Positions 7,060-12,453 of a stretch of DNA of 12,453 nt are shown one piece after another (the stretch's first letter is position 1; the number at the start of each line of letters is the position of its first letter). The DNA is from JANYCD01 sp043738385 (GTDB lineage: Bacteria > Pseudomonadota > Gammaproteobacteria > Burkholderiales > Rhodocyclaceae). The translations under genes and the position numbers were made by a program. The stretch covers positions 1 to 12,453 of the forward strand of contig JAYUGL010000208.1 in assembly GCA_043738385.1 (NCBI GenBank). Reading direction: 5' to 3'. A model generated the notes under the pieces. That model worked only from the letters and a program-made list of their open reading frames with translations, was not told where the DNA came from and did not search any database.

Positions 7060-8211
7060 TTACACATGGGGTGACGAGACAGCGTTGGCGCCAACTGGAT
7101 GGAGCATCTGTAGGCGTGAAAACCGCTTCTTAAGTTGCAGGAACCGCGACTCGTAGTAACGGAAGCTGATGGTGGCCACAAACGTCGTCGCCACTACCGT
7201 AGCGGGGAACCAGAGCCATGCATGCTCCTGTCCAATCAGCGGATCAAACAGGCGTTTCACCGCATGAAAAACAAGCATGTGCATCAAGTACATGCCGTAG
7301 CTCACTTGGCCAATGTGCGCGACAGGGCGCCACTTTAGCAACGGGCCAAGGCCATTCGATTCCCGGATCACAACCGATCCGACCAGCAAGACCATCAACG
7401 TCCATGTTGTCCAGCGCGGGAATCCCACTTCAAGCCCAGCAAGCAGCACCGCAAGAATCAATGGAGCCATCCATCGGCTACCCAACAAATTCCTGGCCAA
7501 TTCGAAGGATCGCTGGTCATGAAGAACATGGGCCATCAGCACCCCACCCAGAATCGCTGGGTGGATGCTAAGAACGATCACGGTCCACAAGGGGCGGTCG
7601 GGCAAATGACCGGACAAAATGGCGGTCTCTAAGAGCTCGCGGGCAATCAGAAAAATGACGATTAGCCCGGCAGCTCGCCAGCCTCGCAGCATTTTCTCGA
7701 CAGTTGGCCAGACCAGATAGAACTGCTCCTCGGTCGCGAGCGACCAAGCGATGTAGAAGATCACCCGTCCGTCCAGATGGACGAACCAATTCGAGGTATA
7801 AGTTAGAAAGTAAGGCAAGTTGGCGAAAAACTGCTGCCCCACCGATGTGGATCGCTCCAGCGCCCAGGTAACGATCACGTACAGCAGAATCACCGCATAA
7901 TAAAGAGGGAATATTCGTAGCGTCCGTCGCATATAGAACGCCCTGAGCGAGATTCGGCCCCTCTGTTCCTGCTCACGCAGCAGGAGTGTCGTTATCAGAA
8001 ACCCACTGATGGCGAAGAACAGGTCGACTCCCAGATAGCCTTTCTGCGCCAACGCCAGTCCCTCAACACTAGCCCCCGTGTGATACCAGATCACCGCTAA
8101 GATGCTCAGGCAGCGCAGGCCATCAAGAGACGAGAAAAAGCTGGTATCACGGTAGGTTTCGTACGAGCACAATGCCGCAGCATGCGAAGGAGGTTTGGGC
8201 ATTGAATACAT
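7060..8211 (-). CDS. OafA/YrhL-type membrane acyltransferase (acyltransferase family 3)
   Basis: This polytopic inner-membrane protein belongs to acyltransferase family 3, which O-acylates sugars of surface glycans from a cytoplasmic acyl donor. From the ATG at 8211 the protein has 383 residues. The first membrane segment holds the family R-x10-H motif (R33, H44 in RCLSILAVIWYH). Other family blocks are GYLGVDLFFAISGFLITTLLL, trimmed here to its core GVDLFFAISGFLI, then RRTLRIFPLYY, WSLATEEQFYLVWP and SYGMYLMHMLVFH. Length and about ten hydrophobic segments suit an AT3 domain with no SGNH extension. I chose the ATG at 8211 because an AGGGG ribosome-binding site (8223-8219) stands 7 nt before it. 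A TTG at 8214 and an ATG at 8202 are alternatives. The modification is probably O-acetylation of a cluster sugar; the target is unknown. Confidence 0.9.
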   Translation of the reverse strand: MYSMPKPPSHAAALCSYETYRDTSFFSSLDGLRCLSILAVIWYHTGASVEGLALAQKGYLGVDLFFAISGFLITTLLLREQEQRGRISLRAFYMRRTLRIFPLYYAVILLYVIVTWALERSTSVGQQFFANLPYFLTYTSNWFVHLDGRVIFYIAWSLATEEQFYLVWPTVEKMLRGWRAAGLIVIFLIARELLETAILSGHLPDRPLWTVIVLSIHPAILGGVLMAHVLHDQRSFELARNLLGSRWMAPLILAVLLAGLEVGFPRWTTWTLMVLLVGSVVIRESNGLGPLLKWRPVAHIGQVSYGMYLMHMLVFHAVKRLFDPLIGQEHAWLWFPATVVATTFVATISFRYYESRFLQLKKRFSRLQMLHPVGANAVSSPHV

Positions 8212-8316
8212 CAACGGTCCCCTATTCGGCGTTCAAGGCAATGAAGGCACGGGACCACGGCGTGGGAAGAGTCTGTGGCATCAGGAAGTGTGAACCATGA
8301 ATGAGCATGTCCCATG

Positions 8317-8326
8317 ATAGCGCTAT
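8317..8326. other. Palindrome in the 202-nt gap upstream of the OafA-like gene
   Basis: The gap between the acetyltransferase stop (8417) and the OafA-like start holds a perfect 10-bp palindrome, atagcgctat. With its A/T flanks it resembles an operator half-site pair. This is the longest non-coding stretch in the window, so a promoter for the downstream genes may lie here, but I found no convincing -35/-10 pair. Nothing else recognisable is in 8212-8416. Confidence 0.25.
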
Positions 8327-8416
8327 AAACTGTCACATACCGCCTGATCTATGACCACGACATAGGGAGTAAGAACGGGACAGTGTAGAGGTTAGCCGAA
8401 CCGAAGACCTTCGCAG

Positions 8417-8926
8417 TTATTCGACAACAATAACCGCAGGAATGCCGACTGCGGTCTTGCTCTCAGGCACATCCTGCAATACCACCGCATTTGCGCCAAT
8501 GCGCGCATGATCGCCAATCTTCACAGTGCCCAGAATTTTCGCGCCTGCACCGATATCAACATGGCCACCAATTTGGGGGACACATCCGCTTACATGCCCA
8601 CGGCCGATGGTCACCTGTTGAAAAATAAGGCAATCTGGCCCGATCAGCGCGCCATGATGGATGACCACTCCGCTGGGATGAGGGAGCAGGAGCCCTCCCC
8701 CGATCCGGGTATTGAGGGGAATATCATTCCCCGTGACAGCGCTCCAGAACCGGTGGCGCAGAACCGCAATTTTCCGGGCGAACACGAAAAGCGGATTGCG
8801 CGAACCCGGATGCCGTTGATACGCACGGATGCTCGCCAGCAAGGAACGCGATGGACACCACGAAAAGACCGTTTTGTACTCCCTCGACATATCCGGCTCA
8901 TGTGCGGAAATTACCCTATCCTTCAT
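8417..8926 (-). CDS. Hexapeptide-repeat (CysE-like) acetyltransferase
   Basis: The 169-residue protein has the left-handed beta-helix of serine O-acetyltransferase-like enzymes, but not the long alpha-helical N-terminal domain of housekeeping CysE. Hexapeptide repeats run from about residue 68 to 165: NDIPLNTRIGGGLLLPHPSG, then GALIGPDCLIFQQVTIG, GGHVDIGAGAKILGTVKIG and ARIGANAVVLQDVP, closing with AVGIPAVIV. D68 and H83 sit where the catalytic Asp and His of CysE are found. Short CysE relatives in polysaccharide clusters usually acetylate a sugar or amino sugar with acetyl-CoA in the cytoplasm, so glycan modification is more likely than cysteine synthesis. The ATG at 8926 has an AGGAAA box about 8 nt upstream; an ATG at 8890 is a possible later start. 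It follows the methyltransferase gene by 78 nt. Confidence 0.85.
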   Translation of the reverse strand: MKDRVISAHEPDMSREYKTVFSWCPSRSLLASIRAYQRHPGSRNPLFVFARKIAVLRHRFWSAVTGNDIPLNTRIGGGLLLPHPSGVVIHHGALIGPDCLIFQQVTIGRGHVSGCVPQIGGHVDIGAGAKILGTVKIGDHARIGANAVVLQDVPESKTAVGIPAVIVVE

Positions 8927-9004
8927 CGCTGGCGTTTCCTATCACCTCGCCCACAAAGCATTTTCGAAAATCGGCTTCTACCCCATCTGCCGGCGCTTTG
9001 CATC

Positions 9005-9886
9005 TCACGCTTGAATGGCTTCTTGCAATGCACTCTTCGCGCCACAGAGGGTATTCGGCAACAGGAGTCGCACGAGCCCATCTTCCTGAAACGGAGAGGC
9101 GTTTGAGCTTGACAGGTTCTGTAGCATGCGCCGCGACAGATCGGCGCTGAACTCAAGATGCTCGATCTGATAGCCATGTGCCTCATGGTATGCAACCACC
9201 TGGTCGCGTGCGTCGGACAGCCTGAAGGGGGTCCGCGTTCGGTCGGAACGGCCAAAGTTCTCGACAACCCCACGCAGCTTGAAGTCATACGCGATACGGC
9301 TGCCCGCGTGAAGCCCGATCGCCAGCAGATCCAGAAATCGGCCGAAGGAGTCGGCGTTCACATAAGGACTGACCCCCTCCATCATCACCAGTATGTTCGC
9401 GCCGCGATTTCGTTTGAGCCACTGATCGAAGTCAGGCCACGAATCATCATTGAGGTCTATGGATAGATACTCGACGTGATCAGTGGGCCAATGCTGCTGA
9501 ACGATTTGCTGTTTGGCGTGAATAGCCTGCGGCTGATCGCACTCCAGCACCCGGATGCCTTTCTGTTTCAGCAGATGGCTGAATCGATAGGCGCGGGTAT
9601 CGCTGCCGCAACCGATATTGACGATGTAATCGGCTTTGTCGCACATTGCATCAAGGAATACCTCATCGTAATATCTGGTCCGGGCGAGGATATAGTAGTA
9701 GAAAGGTTGCGAACGCATTTTGGCAAGACGCAGCCTGCCGCGCAAATCACCGCCCCAACGCTGCAACATTGGCAGCAGGTCGCGAACCGCCAGATCGGGA
9801 TTGCGGTGTTCCGCCGTTTCGTAAACCGACTGAATATAGCGCAACTGGCCAACATTCATCATGTAGCTGAGATTTGGCAGACTCAT
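9005..9886 (-). CDS. Class I SAM methyltransferase, LCMT/PPM1 (TcmP-like) family
   Basis: This 293-residue protein matches the leucine carboxyl methyltransferase-like group of SAM-dependent O-methyltransferases. The family signature is clear: ARTRYYDEVF (68-77), the SAM-binding loop IVNIGCGSDTRAYRF (88-102), an acidic strand end VLECDQPQAI (113-122), SIDLNDD (142-148) and MEGVSPYV (169-176). Bacterial members methylate carboxyl or hydroxyl groups of small molecules, often in secondary metabolism. In this setting a cluster sugar or its uronic acid, or a lipid-linked intermediate, is a plausible target, but the sequence does not decide it. The ATG at 9886 fits the expected N-terminus, although the ribosome-binding site is weak. 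It lies 46 nt after the WecG-like gene in the same direction. Confidence 0.87.
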   Translation of the reverse strand: MSLPNLSYMMNVGQLRYIQSVYETAEHRNPDLAVRDLLPMLQRWGGDLRGRLRLAKMRSQPFYYYILARTRYYDEVFLDAMCDKADYIVNIGCGSDTRAYRFSHLLKQKGIRVLECDQPQAIHAKQQIVQQHWPTDHVEYLSIDLNDDSWPDFDQWLKRNRGANILVMMEGVSPYVNADSFGRFLDLLAIGLHAGSRIAYDFKLRGVVENFGRSDRTRTPFRLSDARDQVVAYHEAHGYQIEHLEFSADLSRRMLQNLSSSNASPFQEDGLVRLLLPNTLCGAKSALQEAIQA

Positions 9887-9932
9887 GTCGCGCTCTGTCC
9901 GTTATTGATTTGAATGCCGCATCGCGTCAGGG

Positions 9933-10706
9933 TCATTGCGCACTTCCCCGGCCTTCGGCGAAAGGGTTCTTGTACAATCCCAGCTTCTGTCGGGCGAGAT
10001 GGTAAAGGACTGGCGGCTGGTGCACCAGGTAGCGATGCCAGCGCTGTCGCGGCTCGCGCAGCAGGCGATAGAGCCACTCTAAGCCATAGTTCGTGATCCA
10101 CGCCGGGGGCCGCCCCAAAGTGCCGGCTTCGTAGTCGATGGTTCCACCGAGCGGCAGAAAGAGCTTTACGTGTGGCAGGCGGTCCCGATACTTGAAGATG
10201 AACTTTTCCTGCCGGCCTCCACCCAGTCCAACTAAAAGTACGCTGGCTTTCGAGTCGTTGATCTGGGCGATTAGCCGCTCACACTCGGCCGGGCTGCGAT
10301 CATAGTCGCGCGAGGGCGAGTTGGTCGCCACGATCAACTCCCTGCCCACTTTTGCATTCACATTTTTTTTCGCGATCTCGGCCACGCCAGGCTCACCACC
10401 GCAAATAAACACCGTCACGCTCGGATCGTCTTTGTATTTGGTATAGAAACGCGGGAAATAGTCCGAGCCCGACACACGTTCCTTGAGTGGCGTACCCAGC
10501 AGTTTCGCGGCTGAAACCAGGATCTGGCTGTCGCAGGTGACCACGTCGAAACGCGGCAGGAGCTCATAGAACTCGCGATCCTTCTGAAGCTTCATGATCA
10601 TGTCGACGTGAAGCGTCAGCATCACGCCCTCCCGAAACGTGTCGACAAGTTCGTCCATGGTGACATCGTCCACGTCAACATTCAGAAGCCTCACTTGCTG
10701 GTTCAT
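9933..10706 (-). CDS. WecG/TagA/CpsF-family glycosyltransferase
   Basis: GT26 enzymes of this family transfer a sugar such as N-acetylmannosamine, its uronic acid or glucose from a nucleotide sugar to an undecaprenyl-linked intermediate at the inner face of the membrane. From the ATG at 10706 the protein has 257 residues. Family blocks are VDDVTMDEL (12-20), VVTCDSQILVSAAKLLG (55-71), KERVSGSDYFPRF (75-87), VFICGGEPGVAE (99-110), VLLVGLGGGRQEKF (156-169), LPLGGTIDYEAG (184-195) and a C-terminal GLEWLYRLLREPRQRWHRYL (208-227). Two normally conserved spots differ: the T-x-N near the N-terminus reads TLH, and the D-G pair reads D-S. It may therefore be a distinct subgroup. I chose the ATG at 10706 because TTGAGGATGG stands just upstream and the N-terminus fits the family. 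A TTG at 10748 and an ATG at 10715 are possible. Confidence 0.87.
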   Translation of the reverse strand: MNQQVRLLNVDVDDVTMDELVDTFREGVMLTLHVDMIMKLQKDREFYELLPRFDVVTCDSQILVSAAKLLGTPLKERVSGSDYFPRFYTKYKDDPSVTVFICGGEPGVAEIAKKNVNAKVGRELIVATNSPSRDYDRSPAECERLIAQINDSKASVLLVGLGGGRQEKFIFKYRDRLPHVKLFLPLGGTIDYEAGTLGRPPAWITNYGLEWLYRLLREPRQRWHRYLVHQPPVLYHLARQKLGLYKNPFAEGRGSAQ

Positions 10707-10754
10707 CGTTTCCATCCTCAAGCCGGGGTCAATCAAATGTTCCTGCAATCAATT

Positions 10755-11627
10755 TCACCGAGCGGGCGCCAAACCCCAAGCCTGCTCGATCAATTCCTTG
10801 CTCTGTCGGATGTTACCCGGCGAGGAGGCGCCGAACACGATGGAGTGCAACCCATCAAGGCCGCAAACCCACTCGATCGCCTCCCTCGGAGGGATCGCAC
10901 CCGAGGCGAAAATCGACATCGCGATGGTCCGGCAACGCCCGGACCGGATCAGGTCGCGGTAGGTGTCAACACCACCGGACATACGGAAGCCGATCTTGTT
11001 GATGTTGGCGCACACGATTGGGTTCTTTATGCCGACTTGCTCCAGCGTATCCACCAGCAGCGGAAGGTTCATGGTGATGAAGCCGGCCTCCGCGCCATAT
11101 TTTTCCTCGACATGCCGCGCGAAGATGGCAAACATGTGGTTGAGCTTCAGGCCGAGCAGCAGATCGGTCACCACGTTCTGGAGGAACACGACTGGCGTTT
11201 TCAGCCCGGCAAAACGCTTCATCTCGGCATCCACCAGAAGCTTTGTCGGATTCTCCATGTCCTGAGTCACCGCGGAGATCGCGCCCTTGAACAGCGTTTC
11301 AACGATACTGCCCGGCGCGAAACGCCGCAGCGTTTCGAGCATCCCGACTTCGCCGATCGAGTTCGCGTACTTGTGCGCGTAAGGCATGCCGGGATAGAAC
11401 TCGAAGTTCGGATAGCGCTGCGGATTTTCACGGACGATGTCGGCGATCTCGCCAATGCGATCATGCGTGGTGCACATGAAACCCTTGATTCCGGCATCGT
11501 AAGCCTGGTCGAGAATCCGCATGATGGATGGCGTGTCCTTGAACTGCATGGCCTGAGCACGCGCCTTCTCTTCAGACATGTGGTTGATGCCGAAGAACTG
11601 ATTGTCGCCAAATAGTATCCGGTCCAT
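10755..11627 (-). CDS. Aldo/keto-reductase-like TIM-barrel protein of unknown function
   Basis: The 290-residue protein resembles aldo/keto reductases in outline. It opens with LFGDNQFFG and then ILDQAYDAGIKGF, like the first strand and helix of that barrel, and near the end has HSIVFGASSPGNIRQSKELI, like the family's cofactor-loop region. The usual catalytic Asp, Tyr, Lys and His are not evident: the segment after GIKGF reads MCTTHDRIGEIADIV. It could be a catalytically altered member or another TIM-barrel enzyme such as an aldolase or isomerase. The ATG at 11627 lies 2 nt after the oxidoreductase stop, and an AGGGGTT ribosome-binding site overlaps that stop (11638-11632), so the two genes are probably co-translated. 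A TTG at 11633 is a poorer start. Pairing with a Gfo/Idh/MocA enzyme suggests a role in sugar or sugar-nucleotide conversion; this is inference only. Confidence 0.6.
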   Translation of the reverse strand: MDRILFGDNQFFGINHMSEEKARAQAMQFKDTPSIMRILDQAYDAGIKGFMCTTHDRIGEIADIVRENPQRYPNFEFYPGMPYAHKYANSIGEVGMLETLRRFAPGSIVETLFKGAISAVTQDMENPTKLLVDAEMKRFAGLKTPVVFLQNVVTDLLLGLKLNHMFAIFARHVEEKYGAEAGFITMNLPLLVDTLEQVGIKNPIVCANINKIGFRMSGGVDTYRDLIRSGRCRTIAMSIFASGAIPPREAIEWVCGLDGLHSIVFGASSPGNIRQSKELIEQAWGLAPAR

Positions 11628-11629
11628 GA

Positions 11630-12453
11630 TCAACCCCTGCCCTGCCCGGCCTTCATGATCAGGTCGATCACATGGTCGGTCTCGAAGGCGCTGGCAAAGG
11701 AGTTCTCGTGACCCACAGCGCCGCTCTTGATGGCATCGACGAAGGCGTCGATCTGGGATGAGTACTCCTCCCCACGGAGGTAATACGCCACCGGCGCCTG
11801 CAGGTCGGTGATGTAGCGTATGGTCCAGCCGGCCGGGTACTGTTCGAATTCAGCTCCCTGGCGCAGATAGAGTTTGCACTCCTGCCGATCAACGATGATC
11901 TTTCCCTTGGTGCCGAAGACCGTGATTGTCGTGCTCATCTTGCGATGCGTGTCGTCGCTCCAGTTTGTCTCAAGCTGGCCACTCGCACTGCCGGGGTATA
12001 AGAGCGTCGCGTAGACCGCATCCTCGACATCCTTCGAGTAGATGCTGCGCAGGTGCGCGCCGAGAACCCGCTCCGGCGGGCCCACGATAAAGTTCATGAG
12101 GTCAACCACATGCGAGGCGTAATCGTGAAGGCAACCGCCGCCTTCCGACTTCTTGGAACGCCAGGTATTGCCGCTTTTCGGCCTTATCACCACCTGCCCA
12201 AATGCGCTGCCGCTGACGTGGTAGACCTCACCCAGCGCCCCGGCCTTTACCAAACGCCGAGTCTCGCGGAAAGTGCCGATGAATCGGTTGTGATAACCAA
12301 CCTGGGTAGTGCGCTTCCTGGCTTTCGCCAACTCGGCGAGCGTCCTGCTCTGGGTCGGATCAAGACAGAGCGGTTTCTCGACAAATACATGCAGACCGCG
12401 TTCCAATGCGGCGGATGCTACTTTGAAGTGGCTCGACGTTGGAGTTGCCACGA
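11630..12453 (-). CDS. Gfo/Idh/MocA-family NAD(P)-dependent sugar oxidoreductase (5' truncated)
   Basis: The frame is open to the right edge; the GTG at 12451 encodes a valine inside the conserved VATPTSSHFKVA segment, so the start and the N-terminal GxGxxG cofactor motif are outside the window. What remains shows the family's HVFVEKPLC motif, whose EKP lysine is catalytic or cofactor-binding, followed by TTQVGYHNRF. Next comes GGGCLHDYASHVVDLMNF, with the Asp and His expected in the active site. The C-terminal part (from about IVGPPERVLGAHL) is the usual beta-sheet substrate and oligomer domain. Members oxidise or reduce sugars and nucleotide sugars, for example in making UDP-linked 3-oxo or uronate sugars, which fits a polysaccharide locus. 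It is the first minus-strand gene seen here, and its stop almost abuts the next start. Confidence 0.88.
   Translation of the reverse strand, partial: VATPTSSHFKVASAALERGLHVFVEKPLCLDPTQSRTLAELAKARKRTTQVGYHNRFIGTFRETRRLVKAGALGEVYHVSGSAFGQVVIRPKSGNTWRSKKSEGGGCLHDYASHVVDLMNFIVGPPERVLGAHLRSIYSKDVEDAVYATLLYPGSASGQLETNWSDDTHRKMSTTITVFGTKGKIIVDRQECKLYLRQGAEFEQYPAGWTIRYITDLQAPVAYYLRGEEYSSQIDAFVDAIKSGAVGHENSFASAFETDHVIDLIMKAGQGRG

Noticed and set aside
8960..8971. Perfect palindrome attttcgaaaat in the gap upstream of the hexapeptide acetyltransferase
   Set aside because: It is short and AT-rich, has no T-run or promoter elements near it, and could arise by chance; I do not call an operator.
8507..9106. 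Plus-strand open frame of 199 residues
   Set aside because: It runs antisense to the hexapeptide acetyltransferase and the methyltransferase 3' end, both well supported; the translation has no family features.
10608..11615. Long open frame on the plus strand (335 residues) opposite the WecG-like and AKR-like genes
   Set aside because: It is antisense to two genes with clear family motifs and spans their junction; its translation shows no recognisable domain. It is a high-GC shadow frame.
12449..12451. GTG at 12451 as the start of the oxidoreductase
   Set aside because: It falls in the conserved VATPT segment well inside the Rossmann domain; the gene is cut by the window edge.

Overview
The window reads as part of a polysaccharide (exopolysaccharide or O-antigen-like) biosynthesis and modification locus of a Gram-negative bacterium. 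AlgI/AlgX-type O-acetylation genes, a WecG/TagA-family glycosyltransferase and a Sec signal peptide on a large beta-helix protein all fit a proteobacterium. A betaproteobacterium is my guess from gene style only; no rRNA or other marker is present. I see no tRNA, rRNA, CRISPR array, transposase or phage gene.

Layout. On the plus strand, entering from the left edge, is one 5'-truncated gene for a secreted FG-GAP + PKD + right-handed beta-helix protein (1-2007). Everything else is on the minus strand and reads leftwards, probably as one long transcription unit. In transcription order it holds: a Gfo/Idh/MocA sugar oxidoreductase (cut by the right edge), an aldo/keto-reductase-like TIM-barrel protein, a WecG/TagA/CpsF glycosyltransferase, an LCMT-type methyltransferase, a hexapeptide-repeat (CysE-like) acetyltransferase, an OafA-type membrane acyltransferase, a second PKD + beta-helix protein paralogous to the first, an AlgI-like MBOAT acyltransferase broken by frameshifts, and an AlgX/AlgJ-like periplasmic acetyltransferase. 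The two strands converge at about 2008-2122, where a perfect 9-bp stem-loop probably ends transcription.

How the genes may work together (inference). The oxidoreductase would make or modify a sugar nucleotide and the WecG-like enzyme would add a sugar to a lipid-linked intermediate. The cytoplasmic and membrane acyltransferases would decorate the glycan. The AlgI-AlgX pair would move acyl groups across the membrane and attach them in the periplasm. The two secreted beta-helix proteins flank the AlgI-AlgX pair, which recalls the alginate cluster, where the beta-helix epimerase AlgG lies beside AlgX, AlgI and AlgJ. They could bind, cleave or epimerise the acylated polymer.

Points that stand out: three separate one-base deletions in algI that together restore the frame; an imperfect direct repeat of about 35-60 nt with a covarying hairpin at both ends of the second beta-helix gene; and an extra segment of about 60 residues in that paralog. 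No intergenic gap exceeds 300 nt.
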